Part shown: piece after piece, positions 34,506 through 45,420 of the stretch
Layout: every line of letters begins with the position of its first letter
Position numbering within the stretch: the stretch's first letter is position 1
Source of the DNA: Morinoia aosen
Taxonomy: Eukaryota > Arthropoda > Malacostraca > Amphipoda > Talitridae
Assembly: GCA_030386875.1 (NCBI GenBank)
Contig: CM059562.1
Location: 62,618,201 to 62,682,200 of the forward strand
DNA length: 64,000 bases
Direction of reading: 5' to 3'
Made by a program: the position numbers and the translations under genes
Notes under the pieces: model-generated
What the model saw: the letters and a program-made list of their open reading frames with translations, nothing else
What the model was told of the DNA's origin: nothing
Databases searched by the model: none

Positions 34506-35644
34506 GCCTATCTATATTCGTAGAGGGATCTCAATCTCATAGTTAAAGTGAAAAATGAAACACAGGCGGAAAACACAGATGGGGAAATGATAGAACAGGT
34601 GGAAAATTCGAGAAAAGTAGCAACTGATCTGCTCACCAACCCCAGTACCCCAGTTCAACACGGGAAATAAAAACACCTGGCTGACATTATTATTACTTCA
34701 TTTAAGTGCTAATGAACACGTGATTTGACATGAAGCATCTTCGGAAGCCATTGAGAAATTTTACGAAGCACAATCCTAGAGAAAATGTTTTGCGCGCGCA
34801 CTTTGTTACGCCAACACAACACCCTAGCAAGAAGCACATCCTACACAATCCTAGGCGATCGCAGCGTGCGCGAAAAAGCACAAATCACCTATTGCCTATT
34901 ACCCATGGTTCCTCTTAACCATGCGGTACGAAGCATGACGATGGAATTACCCCGAGCTCTTCCTACATTTCTTGTAGCCTGCCAACCTGCTACGTTCAGT
35001 TTCTTGCGGGATTTCCCTTACATTGTGAAGGATTGGCGGTAGGCCATGACGCTTCAGCTTTGTGAGTGCCATTTTGATCGGACTGCGCTGCAGCCCGAAG
35101 TTGTTTAGACTCCCACATCGTAGAAAATCTCCAGCCGCAGAATTCACCCAACCCCAACTCCTCCCCTCGTGGATCGCGTAGGCCTACATCCTGCACTGAG
35201 TCAGTAAATCGGCGAAATAGCCCGGCTGTTTGTTCAACCCTACCTTATATATCTCCCTCGTACAAAGAACGCGCATCGGCTGAGCGAAGACCCGCCAAAG
35301 CCGGAGTCCTGCTATTGGCTATCCCTCGAGCGTCACCTCTTTACACTGACGTGCCTCTTACTTCATCGAATATTGCTACGCCTATCCCTCTCAAATAAAC
35401 CCAGAAACCCCTTATTCCCTAACTCGTAGATAATCAAATTTCTAACCCACTATTTTCTGTGCTATGTATTCAAGTTGCCCTCGTCTTATTATGCGTATAG
35501 TTTCGCGCACTAGCTTTCAATACAGCCTCTACCTCCTACGTACTCCTCCCTTCTCCTGATGTCATCCAACCCCTATACCCCTCTCGATCCACGCAGTGTC
35601 CGGCTGAGTCTGGAGCGCCGGTGCTCTACGCCTATATATATGCA
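34506..35644 (-). repeat. Unidentified repeat inserted in the polymerase pseudogene
   Basis: About 1.14 kb that interrupts the polymerase between two conserved blocks. Read on the minus strand it begins near TATATATAGGC. It then follows the plus strand of 41350-41720 with roughly two thirds identity, sharing CAGGAGAA.GGAGGAGTACG and CGAGGGCAACTTGAAT. A second TATA-like GAGATATATAAGG lies near 35250. Unlike the other copy it has no 484-bp intron-like segment. A 41-codon frame starting MALTKLK (35072-34947) follows. No TIR, LTR or poly(A) was recognised. Confidence 0.7.
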
Positions 35645-36302
35645 TCATATCACATATATGACAACATGGAATTAATTTACTTACATCGTTTACTTTCATA
35701 TTTTCTGAAGCTAAAGAAAATCATAATGTAGAGCAAATAAATCTTGCGGATAATTTAAATCAACTTCTAATATATAACCTTTATTTGCTTTAAGTTTCGA
35801 CTTCGGATCTTTCCATTTAAAGTTTCCAGTCGGTAATGCTTGGCACGTAGCCCAGCCGTAAATATTATTTGCATCTATAAATGTGATAAAACGATTTGGT
35901 TTTCCTGTATCGAATGTTTCTGGAGTATATGGGTTGTTTGCTTATGCATATCGTGTGGATATTGTGAAAATTCCACTTCATATTCCTTTTTCGATGAATA
36001 GGGACATATCAGGATCTTAAAACCAGTCCAATTCCATTTTTGTATTTCCCAGTAGAGCATCGAGAGACAACCCTGGAGCTTTTAAATAATGTGCTGGATC
36101 TAGAGACTAAGTTTTCATGCATGTTAGTCTAAATTGTTAATATACTTCTACTTATAATAATGTATCGACTTTTAGATATAAATTGTGGTAATTTTTGAAT
36201 GTTGTACAATTGAAAGCTCTCCATGCTTTGAGTGCATGTTGATATTCCTCCTCTGAAATATTTTGATTATTTAATCTACTGTATAATTCACTTTTAGCTG
36301 GT
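35645..36302 (-). pseudogene. Polinton/Maverick-type DNA polymerase B pseudogene, central part
   Basis: Continuation of the same gene beyond the Gypsy element. The minus strand gives NNQNISEEEYQHALKAWRAF, then SLDPAHYLKAPGLSLDALLG, DPDMSLFIEKGI and DANNIYGWATCQALPTG (polymerase motif A region), with several stops and shifts. Similarity fades near 35660, where another repeat has been inserted. The CTGGT next to the Gypsy element lies inside this coding sequence. Confidence 0.85.
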
Positions 36303-36735
36303 TGTAGTATCGTGGTTTTTCGTCACGATACGAGGTTTAGTAACTGTAGCTGCAAACTACAGTATCGGTAGCTTTACCTACCGTAGCAGAAGCCTTAACT
36401 TCAAGGAGTAGGAGAAGGAAACTCTTAGCTAGGTTCCTATTCTTGTACTGCCTCATCGATACACCGACTCTGCTTATAAGCTATAGCGCTCGGAAGTTAA
36501 ACAATTCTCTTCCGGTGCATACCAATGCGATGCGCCCCAAGGCACGGTTCCGGCACCTGCGGTCGGGGCGCTTCCGACCCATCCGAACCCAAGTACGATA
36601 AGGACATAGGGCAATGCGCAACAAGCGCTTCTGTCGGCTTCGCCCTGCGGTTAAGACGCTTCCGCCGGTGCCGCTATATCCCAAACCAAATGTGATGTGG
36701 ACATCCGGCTGCGAGGCCTATATTGAGATACTACA
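36303..36735 (-). repeat. 3' LTR of the Gypsy-type element
   Basis: 433 bp, the partner of 38196-38627. It directly follows the polypurine tract on the minus strand and is flanked outside by CTGGT. Confidence 0.92.
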
Positions 36736-36736
36736 A

Positions 36737-36749
36737 TTTCCCTCCCTTT
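36737..36749 (-). promoter_or_regulatory. Polypurine tract of the Gypsy-type element
   Basis: The minus strand reads AAAGGGAGGGAAA just before the 3' LTR, the usual plus-strand primer site for LTR elements. Confidence 0.8.
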
Positions 36750-36852
36750 AGATGAATATGTGACACAAGGAAGGAAAACTCAGCAACCTATTCGTATTAC
36801 AGGTTTAGTTATTCTACTTGATTTAGGAGGTTTATTTTGTACAGGTGAACTG

Positions 36853-37464
36853 CTAACAGGTTGTAAAGCAGGAGTCTTTAAGTCTCACTGGAACAGGGCG
36901 TGCTTTACAAAATACAGTCACTGCATCAGGCAACACATCAAGATGAACGGTATCTTTAACGTTAGACTGTGAATCAGATGACAAGTCAGAATCATTAAAC
37001 ATATCATCAGAGAATTGAGTTACATACATAGGCTGAGCCCTGGACAAAGAATATTTAGGATTAACTCTATCTCTGGAAGTAACAATTTTACGATTGTTGA
37101 GCGCAACAGAGGGAGCAAGTTTTGTGACACTATGAGGAATACAATGTGACTGAAATACCGCGTAATTAGTTTGTACATCAGGGAAATTATGAACATAGTT
37201 ACCGTCACAAGTATCGTTCCTATGCTTTTGTAGAATAATTTCGTTCTTCCGCTGTAGAGGCTCACTTGAACTCTTCATTGAAACATCTTCTCTTCCGACG
37301 TAGCACTGACAACCGCTCCTTTCCGGCTGCACTATGTAAGTGCGAGCTGCGTCAAATTCTTCTCGTGTAGGTCCCCTTCGTGTAGGCTTAACAGGAGGAG
37401 GTCGTGCTGCAGTCGTAGATTTGCAAACTTTAGAAATGTGGCATATTTTCCACATTTTTTGCAT
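36853..37464 (-). pseudogene. Second zinc knuckle and pol remnant of the Gypsy-type element
   Basis: A 203-codon frame. Its start (KICHISKVC) completes a CX2CX4HX4C knuckle whose first two Cys lie in the neighbouring frame. The middle is low-complexity and Ser/Asp-rich with no recognisable D[ST]G protease. The last 25 residues contain VFCKARPVPVRLKDS, matching the block just before the fingers of Gypsy reverse transcriptases (usually KARPVPFALK). The frame then stops and the polypurine tract follows within about 100 bp. Protease and the RT-integrase part have therefore been deleted. Confidence 0.75.
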
Positions 37465-37469
37465 TTTAA

Positions 37470-38132
37470 TAATTTAATTTCAAGGCATAGCAATTCTTTG
37501 TAAGGTGCTTCTGCCTAGTTCCGCAGCGAATGCATGTGTAATTCGGCTGTACTTTTCCTGTAGTGAAAAACGGTGAAGATGAATCCTCACAAATAATATC
37601 TTGAGCGTCGGAGCTCAACTGTTCGATGAGTTTTGTACGTTCAGCGCATTCGTTGAATGTTTTGCGATCACACTTCTGTAGAACTGCACTGAGAATTGGT
37701 GATGAATGCAGACCAGCCCCCGAAAGTATCTCTCAAGAGACGATCGCTACAGCAATTTTCGTAGTTGCACGCAGATGCTAAGTCATTTAACGTTTTAGCA
37801 TAACTTTCTATGGATTCATTAACACCTTGCTTTCTATTTAGAAATGTAACAGATGAGCCGACAATGGATTTCCTTACTTCAAATTGTTGAATTAGTTTTT
37901 CTTCTAGTTCATCATACGTAGCCTCAATGAGTAACGTAGGTTTATTTCTTCGTTGTAGATCAGTAATGATGTTTACAGGCAAAGCTTTAATTAAAATACT
38001 AGCTTTTTTACCGCCATTATTTCTGAATTTCAGAAGAGCGTCTGCACACTGGACTTTCCAACGGTCTAAGAATTCACTCACTGTTTCCAATTTAACGTCG
38101 AACGGAGGACAGCTAACTGAAGAACACGCCAT
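37470..38132 (-). pseudogene. Gag-like polyprotein of the Gypsy-type element, frameshifted
   Basis: The frame opens at 38132 (MACSSVSCPPFDV) with the Gag pattern: WKVQCADALLKF, KASILIKAL, TYDELEEKLIQQF, SSVTFLNRKQGVNESIESY and DLASACNYENCC...RLLRDTF. A single-base shift near 37740 moves the rest of the frame. It continues through an acidic stretch to a zinc-knuckle-like CIRCGTRQKHLTKNC near 37530. A frame break then precedes the second knuckle. Gag would have formed the particle that packages element RNA. The rapid breakage matches a non-autonomous element no longer selected for protein. Confidence 0.8.
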
Positions 38133-38173
38133 CCTAATTTCAGAGCACTTTTAAAGTTCAAAATCACGTAGGA

Positions 38174-38193
38174 GGTTCGAAGTCTCGTCGCCA
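38174..38193 (-). promoter_or_regulatory. Primer binding site of the Gypsy-type element
   Basis: Two bases after the 5' LTR, the minus strand reads TGGCGACGAGACTTCGAACC. It starts with TGG, the complement of a tRNA CCA end. The TTCGAACC complements the GGTTCGAA of a tRNA T-loop, though the spacing is shorter than in a full tRNA. The tRNA identity is not resolved. Confidence 0.7.
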
Positions 38194-38195
38194 TT

Positions 38196-38627
38196 TGTAG
38201 TATCGTGGTTTTTCATCACGATACGAGGCTTAGTAACTGTAGCTGCAAACTACAGTATCGGTAGCTTTAACTACCGTATCAGAAGCCTTAACTTCAAGGA
38301 GTAGGAGAAGGAAACTCTTAGCTAGGTTCCTATTCTTGTACTGTTTCATCGATGCACCGACTCTGCTTATAAGCTATAGCGCTCGGAAGTTAAACAATTC
38401 TCTTCCGGTGCATACCAATGCGATGCGCCCCAAGGCACGGTTCCGGCGCCTGCGGTCGGGGCGCTTCCGACCCATCCGAACCAAGTACGATAAGGACATA
38501 GGGCAATGCGCAACAAGCGCTTCCGTCGGCTTCGCCCTGCGGTTAAGACGCTTCCGCCGGTGCCGCGATATCCCAAACCAAATGTGATAAGGACATCCGG
38601 CTGCGAGGCCTATATTGAGATACTACA
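38196..38627 (-). repeat. 5' LTR of the Gypsy-type element
   Basis: 432 bp with terminal TGTAGTATC / GATACTACA inverted repeats, about 97% identical to the copy at 36303-36735. It is the upstream LTR because the primer site and gag follow it on the minus strand. Open frames inside it (for example 38367-38576) are not genes; both LTRs carry them. Confidence 0.92.
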
Positions 38628-38632
38628 CTGGT

Positions 38633-40455
38633 AAACTATAACAGTTCATTTTTTCATAACTATTTACATATTCATACGGATAAATACATTTTTTTGATCA
38701 ATTCTAATGGTTCTTTATTGAGAAAGAAGTTCTAAAATTCTTCGTGCTCAGATAAATTCTTCGAAAGTTTATCTAGAAACGAAGGTAAAAACCTGTAGTT
38801 GTCTAAGAACCGTAAGTCGCTGGTGATATCTTTAATTTTTCCTATATGTTTACATACATAAGAATCAACTTTTATTGTTTGTGTAGAACTAATATATTCT
38901 TCACCTGTATGTGGAATAACATTCAACTTTCCAGACATATTTCCCAAGTCTTTCACGAACAAATGAGCATCGTAATTTGACAGCTCATGTAAAAACACGG
39001 GTATAAAATTTGGATTTCTAATTTTTAAATTACATTTTAAATGAGCTGGACCTCTGTAATGACCTGTCAAATGATTTTGGTCTCAAACTTTATAATTATC
39101 ATCCGTAAATTCTTCGCAACATACATTGCATCGTGTGGCTTCTTTATATTCTTTGAATTTATCTGATGGTAAACACATTTTCTTATTTATTTTCAACAGA
39201 CTATAAATTCCCTTGGTTCCTTTTTCTAAATATTCTTCAAACTTTTGGGCAGCATCTTTAACAATATATATTTGTAAACGGGAGTATTTACCTGCTTCAG
39301 ATTTTGTATAGCAACAAAATGAATTAGGATTATATTTCTGAATGTTCATGGTGTAACTTGAATTTTGATTTGGTTGACACGTATCTATTTTTGTCAACGT
39401 TGATTAGAAATCAGCATAAATTGCAAAAGGATGCCTAATTGTTTTTTGGTAGTGTTCAAATTTTAATTTACCTCCTTCAAGCACATACTTTGTTGAAGTG
39501 TGAACTGAGCAATCATTGATGTGGTTTGTTAATAAACATTCTTTTGTGAATGGGCATAAACAATATGGACAGACATTTTTTTTTATTTCTTTAGTTCGCA
39601 TAAATGGACTTAATGACTTCATTAAAACATAATGATGTTTATTTTCGTCTGTTAACAATAAAAGTGATATAACATCTTCATTTTTTACCTTTGTTATTCT
39701 CTGAGGACATAATTCTTTCATGTCATTAAAATTGTAGACATTTATTGACACATTATTGTTTCTCTCAAATTTATCGATATCTTTAAGTTTTACTGGGAAT
39801 GTTATGTCTCTGAAATTCAACTTTTCAGCTTCAGTTCTTAATTTTCTAGATATTTTATTGCCGTTTTTCTCATCTCGGCAATAATATCTCGCAACACTCC
39901 ACATGAACCATTTCTTATCGGTATTTTTAATATTGATTAGTTTATTAGTTGACTTTTGAAACATTTCAGGTAATTCTATATAACTAAAGCCTTTGATAGG
40001 TTTGTATTCAATAATTTTTTACAGTGAAATCTAATTAGTTATCTGTTATCCACCCAGAGTAGTTTTTTGTATATTCTTCAATCTTTTTAATAGCTTCTTT
40101 ATACAGATCATCAATGTTTCTGAAATGTTTCGATTTGCCAATAAATTTTCCTGTGTTGATCCGTGCGGTTAAATATACATTTTCATTTTTTCTTTGTATA
40201 AATAAAATTGAACTAAAATTGCTAGTTGTATTTTTATATTATGAAACTTTTGCTTTCTCAAAATTGATCTCACAACCGGTGCAACTTCGTCATAAAAACT
40301 GTTGGTTCTATAACTGATATATCAGAGAACATATATTCTAAACATTTTCCATTTATAGCACTTTTTCCATTGAATTTACAGCCATAAACGTTTCTAAAAT
40401 GCTTTATTGATTTCTTACGTTGTTGTAGATTTTTTACTTCTACTCTAAATGTCAT
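38633..40455 (-). pseudogene. Polinton/Maverick-type DNA polymerase B pseudogene, N-terminal part
   Basis: Protein-primed family B polymerase of the kind found in Polintons/Mavericks and adintoviruses. Blocks along the minus strand: an N-terminal piece at 40270-40455, then a broken frame, then 39964-39404 with FPVKLKDIDKFERNNNVSI, HHYVLMKSLSPF, a CX2C...H...C finger-like segment (CPYCLCPF) and FAIYADF, which fits exonuclease motif I. 39397-39083 and 39070-38732 continue with LTGHYRGPAHLKCNL, IPVFLHELSNYDAHLF (exonuclease motif II) and RFLDNYRFL. A further frameshift precedes the Gypsy insertion at 38632. Stops and shifts show it is dead. The role in intact elements is replication of the element DNA with 3'-5' proofreading. 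Confidence 0.85.
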
Positions 40456-40904
40456 ACATATCTTTTTCTCAAAATATGACTCGGGGAAATCAATTCTTTA
40501 TATCTGTTTTTAATATGCCTAGTTGATTTTTGGTGTGTTTTTAAATTAGAGATTTATATTGCATATATTACAGAAATTTTTACTTATATCAGAATATAGA
40601 TCCGAGATTAATAGTTTACTCACGTTTTTATCGTGTTTCACACTTCTCTCATGTCTTCTTAAGTTTATGATCTAAAAATTACAAATACTACAAAAATTGG
40701 TCCATAAAGTCATCTCTACTGAAATTTCCTTGAAATTATTAAGCTTCTTTTATTCTTAGTATTAGATAGATAAGATACATTAAATGGTTCCATTTTTTGT
40801 ACATTATTTTCTCAATATATTTTAAAAATTTCAATGTGTTTTTTCAATGTAAATGTTACAGCATTCTGAAAATTTACATCAATCTAATTGAAAAGCAATA
40901 TTCC

Positions 40905-41220
40905 ATATGAAGTAATAGATGCTCAAAAAGTTGTTAACTCGATGTATTTGCTTTATTTACGACTGGGATTTGAAAAAAACGCTTTTTCTAATGAGATGTG
41001 AAAAAATCCCTAGAGATATTAAGATATACAGCTCTAATTTTAGTATACAATAGTTGTTTATCTTTTCCTTGATGACTGTGTTCTTTATATCTCCTCGCAT
41101 TTCTTGTGTGTTTTGTAATGTGTATGGAGGTATGCCAATCCTTCAATTCCGAGAACCTGATTTTCTTACTAATGTAAATTAGTAAGGAGGCGGGATCTTT
41201 TATCGTGACAGAACCATGTA
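40905..41220 (+). repeat. Dispersed repeat A with conserved hairpin
   Basis: About 315 bp homologous in direct orientation to 45095-45420. Shared blocks are CTCTAATTTTAGTAT, GACTGTGTTCTTTATAT, GCATTTCTTGTGT and TTCCGAGAACCTGATTT. A hairpin CTTACTAAT-GTAA-ATTAGTAAG occupies 41165-41186, followed by GAGGCGG and CGTGAC. It lies just upstream of the polymerase pseudogene. Family unknown. Confidence 0.75.
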
Positions 41221-41349
41221 ATTTTATATTTATTAATAAAGACAGACATTCACTTCTAAAGGTATTTACAAAACTTTGATAATTAATATATTCCTAAAAA
41301 ACATTTCAAAGAATGGACTTATTTCTGTGTTGTGATATAGTTTATATTA

Positions 41350-42690
41350 GGCATATATATAAGCAGAACCGACACGACAGAGCCGGCAACCGGATAGACG
41401 CTGCGCGGGCTGAGGGAGCTTGGAAAGGCAGGATATCAGGAGAAAGGAGGAGTACGTAGGGGGGTAGCGGCTGTGTAAAAGCTAGCTCGAAAAACTACAC
41501 ATAGTATCACACGAGGGCAACTTGAATGTGTAGCATAGAAAAATAGCGGATCAGAAGTAATTACCGACGAGTAAGGGAACTAGGGAATATATGCATCTGA
41601 GAAGAATATGTTAGAGGGAAATGCGCGTAGCAATACCAAGTTTTGTGAAGCAGGGAACACGTCATAGGTGACGCGTGAGAACCATCCAATAGGGAGAAAC
41701 CACGCACTTTCAAAGGCCTCCACTCTGCCGGGACGCAGCCATAATGCGGCGGGGTATCAAAGCAGAGAAAGGCGGGGAACCGGTCTATTTTTGCTTGGTG
41801 CTGTGAAGGATGTAGGCTGCCTGAGAGGAGAGGAGAGGTGAGAATACTTGGATAATTTTGCTTGATTATACATGTGGAGTCATCGAAGCGTAGTATGTCT
41901 AACTTTGGACGCAGTGATTTCATTTTAAGGTAGAATGCTAATTAGTTTTCTTTTCATTTTATTACATTGATTCTCTCAAACAGGATGCTTTCATTGGGCT
42001 TTTAGTATGAGGGTAAAATGATCAGTTCTCAGAGGGGATTTGTTATGAGATGGCATAAAATGGGGAATCAGAATGTTCGTGTGCTTATTGGAGGGTTTGC
42101 ATTTGTAGATTGTTCTCAAGCAGGCAGTGTTTGGAGTTCACTTTAATATTTGTGTGACGATTTCTCATAGGGGAATCAGAATATTCGTGTGTTCATGGGA
42201 TTATTGAAGTGCAGGCTAAATGGTTGTCATTTTAAACTGGTTCCGAATGTTATTAGGCAGGATTTAATGACGTTCATGTCTCGGGGAATAGATTACTCAA
42301 CCCCGCTTATTATTTGCACAGGCGGGTGGGAAGCTGGCCTACGCGGCAGCTGAGCCATCTCGGTGACTTGGGTCTGTGCCTCTGCGACGGGAGATTCTCT
42401 GCAGCTAGCAGTACGCAGACCTCTTGACAGAGAAAATGTCGCTGAGCGGTCTAGCAAGCCATCTGAGGGAGAACTTTCACTTGGTTGGACGAGGAAAGAC
42501 GATCTTTGTGGTGAACGAACCAGGGGATGCGGCTGCCGCCGTGATTCCCATTGGAACTGCGGCTCGTGAAATTTTGTGTCATAGAGAATTTGAAACAGTG
42601 CTACAGAGTGTAATATTGGAAATCAAAAGTGGCACCCTGAACAGTGCATTCAAAATTTAGCGCGCTGTGTAATAAATTTGTGTCTGATGT
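41350..42690 (+). other. Related repeat with possible small spliced gene
   Basis: The plus-strand relative of 34506-35644. It has a TATA-like CATATATATAAGCAG at 41351, about 490 bp homologous to the other copy, then a donor GAGAG|GTGAGAAT (41838) and acceptor TTTGCACAG (to 42321). Sequence after the acceptor again resembles the other copy (GCCTACGCG, CTGCGAC.GGAGATT), so the 484 bp behave like an intron. ATG at 42436 opens a 74-codon frame (MSLSGLASHLRENFHLVGRG start, ends AFKI) with stop at 42660 and AATAAA at 42671. I do not recognise the protein. It may belong to a retroelement or be a small host gene. Confidence 0.5.
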
Positions 42691-42699
42691 TAACGCGAT

Positions 42700-45094
42700 A
42701 TAATACGCAGCATTTCTATATTTTTGGATACCTTGTTGTGAGTCAAGGGTAACCGGCATGTGTCATCATTGTTCTGTGCTTTGTGTTGCGTAGGGATTGC
42801 TATAATTTTGTGCATTTCGTGAATCGTTGTCAGCTCTTGAGTATTGATAATAGATTTTCGCGGGGAGTCTTACATTTTATATTGCCATGTCGTGGTGAAT
42901 TTCACATTGGTTAGGATCATGAGCATCTTGCAATATTGCACTGGTGCGCATGTCATGACTTCATTCAGACATTTTCTGGTGCTTTAATCATTGCATTGAG
43001 ATATTTTGTGTGCTCGTATTTTTGACCCACGTGTTCTTAAAATAAATCCATTTTTATCTTTCACCCCTTTTATTTTCCATGCTTATTATGTGGGTAGCTT
43101 GCGAGCACAAAGGTGTACACTATTGTTTATTTGTGGGGGTTGCAATTCCTCCTGCGTTACGTGCTTAACCAGCAATGTTTTTGCGACACTGAACATAATA
43201 CTATTAATCGCTTTTGTTTATAAGACATAGAAATTTATATCTATGAGTTAATTGGTCGTTTGTGTAAGTCATTTCTGCTTATAAAAAAGTGAAAAATTTG
43301 TCAACGAATAACTATACTAATAAATTTTGTGATGATTTATTTTCTTTATGGGGTAATTGTGGTAAATTGTTTCTTAAGCGGTATTTTGATTACTACTGTA
43401 GCATTTCTCAGGGCCTTTCAAAAATTTCCTTAAAGAAAACACATAATTTCCTGTCTAATTATTTTAAAGTGTATCAAACTCTGTTGAGAGAAATGTTATT
43501 TTACGAAAATTTTGGAGAGTTAGAAAAATTCGTTGAGAGAAATGTTATTGTACGAATTTTTTGGATAGTTAGAAAAATTCAATTGTGTGTACCGTGTATC
43601 TTGATAGGATATACATCAGTCTAAGAGGATGCATTTGTATCCTAGTAAAAATTAAAAGCGCATTCCAACCGTAACCGTGTAGCTTCAATGTGTTGTATGT
43701 AGAATGTCTGAAATTCAACATGTGTACATGTGTTAGTCGAAACGGTCGTATGAGCACAGAGAAATTTTGTGGTCTAAGCAATCCCAAGAGGCCTGGGCAG
43801 TGTTTAGAGTAGATGGCGACTTGACTTGACCACGAAGGAATTTATTGGGGAACTTGGCAGCGAACTGCCTGGACTACAAAGATCTCTTACATAGGCAGAA
43901 AAATCTTTTCACAAAAGTGTTTCAAGATAGGGTGCTGTTAAAACAACATAAGGGGAGAAGAGGGTTGAGAAACTTGAGAGGTTTCAGCCGAACGATATAG
44001 GGTGAAGTTTAATTACAAACACTTGAAAGCGTTAGTCACAACGGCCGAGGACGCTAGCCAGAAGTGGTTGACAGATTCATGGGATACTATGGGTAGGCTT
44101 GGGGAGCCCGTGAGAACGAGCGGTCGCAGCGAAAAGTAAACAGCCTCAAAAAAAAGGGCGGAGATTACAGCGCGCTGGTCAAAACATTTCAACAGCAAAC
44201 AGGAAAAGGACAGCCTCATGGAAAACCATTGGGAAAGTCAGAGGGGAATGGAGGCAGATGCTTACGAAGCCGCGTAGAACACAATTGGTGAGAGCGAGAC
44301 ACGAGGGCAGTCCTTAAAATCAGGACAAGCGGCTCAAGGGACTGAAGGCTCAGTAGGCTTTGGTGTGCCGTCTGACAAGGTAGAGCGGGACTAAATGTAA
44401 ACTGGAAAAAAATATTACACTCTGAAAAACGTGGAGACACGTTGCCTAACATATACATTTGACATATATGAAGAGTGGTACTTATCAAAGTGTACTTTTC
44501 AATAGATTGAAATTTTCTCTTCTCCACTATTTACAGAGAGGAATAAAACATCCCACCAGACCATGATGGTCATACCAGGAACATTTAGTTCAACATAAAC
44601 AGCACCGGGAAGGGTAAGCGGCATATATTTAGTGCAGCAGAGTGGCAGTTTATTTCAAGAAAATGCATCATGTGAAATAAATGGGATAAGAAATTTGATG
44701 TCAAGGTAAAATTGGAAAAACTGGGGAGAGTATTATCTGAATGAATAAAAGTAATGGGTTGTAAATGTTTATCACGCAGGTGGGAGGTTGCGTTTGTTGC
44801 TGATCATACTCTACATGAAGAAATTACGCGAAGCCGCCAAACCCCGACGACAATGAACATTTGCTAATCTGTGTATGACTCAGAATTTGTAACTGAAGCA
44901 GTACGTGGTGTGAGAATGAGTCTCTGAGCTGAGGCTGACGATTTTCTGCCCCGTTCGAGTGCGCTAGGCTACGCATAATTTATTATGTATTTCGATGTGT
45001 AGCAACATATAATAAATTCAGTCGGCCGACTTGTAGAATTCGGCTTGTAGAATTCACAGTTTCAGTAATTTCCTATAAGGTGGCTGTAGTAGGG
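42700..45094. other. No gene seen
   Basis: AT-rich to 43700, then a GC-richer patch (43780-44400) with frames on both strands; KKRAEITARWSKHFNSKQE around 44150 faintly recalls LINE linker sequence but is too short to call. Confidence 0.35.
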
Positions 45095-45420
45095 TGCCTT
45101 TACCAGGAAAATAACATTAGCCCTTCCATATGGAGTTTTATTACCCGTCTTCGCTACTACCACATTTCACCGAGGCAGCTGGCGCAAGAAAAAGGCGCTT
45201 TTTGTAAGTGGTAATCCCATTCATCGGTGAGTACAGCCCTAATTTTAGTATGTGTACCTGTTGTTTGTTTTTTCCTTAGTGACTGTGTTCTTTTATATTT
45301 CCTTGCATTTCTTGTGTACTGTGTCATTTGTTGGAGGTACGCCAATCCCTCTATTCCGAGAACCTGATTTCCTTGTTAATGCAAATTAACAAGGAGGCGG
45401 AACAATCTCTCGTGACATCT
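45095..45420 (+). repeat. Dispersed repeat B with conserved hairpin
   Basis: Second copy of the repeat at 40905-41220. Its hairpin is CCTTGTTAAT-GCAA-ATTAACAAGG at 45371-45394, with base changes on both strands of the stem relative to copy A. A palindrome AAAAAGGCGCTTTTT near 45190 corresponds to AAAAACGCTTTTT in copy A. The minus-strand frame of 62 codons here (45157-45345) is not conserved in copy A, so I do not call it a gene. Confidence 0.75.

Larger units (their letters stand above)
36303..38627 (-). mobile_element. Short Ty3/Gypsy-type LTR retrotransposon, complete ends, non-autonomous
   Basis: A 2325-bp element with two LTRs (36303-36735 and 38196-38627) in direct orientation, each starting TGTAGTATC and ending GATACTACA. 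It is flanked by the 5-bp target duplication CTGGT at 36298-36302 and 38628-38632. The minus strand is the coding strand: primer binding site, Gag, zinc knuckles, a short pol remnant and a polypurine tract follow in the expected order. Protease, nearly all of reverse transcriptase, RNase H and integrase are missing, so it would have depended on enzymes from a relative. The LTRs differ by about 12 substitutions and one indel, which suggests fairly recent insertion. It interrupts a polymerase B pseudogene. Confidence 0.92.

Noticed and set aside
36481-38587. 60-80-codon frames inside the LTRs
   Set aside because: They occur in both LTRs and differ by frameshift between copies; non-coding.
40905-45420. 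Repeats A and B as the two LTRs of one 4.5-kb retrotransposon
   Set aside because: No TG/CA ends, no target duplication, no gag or pol between them, and divergence too high.
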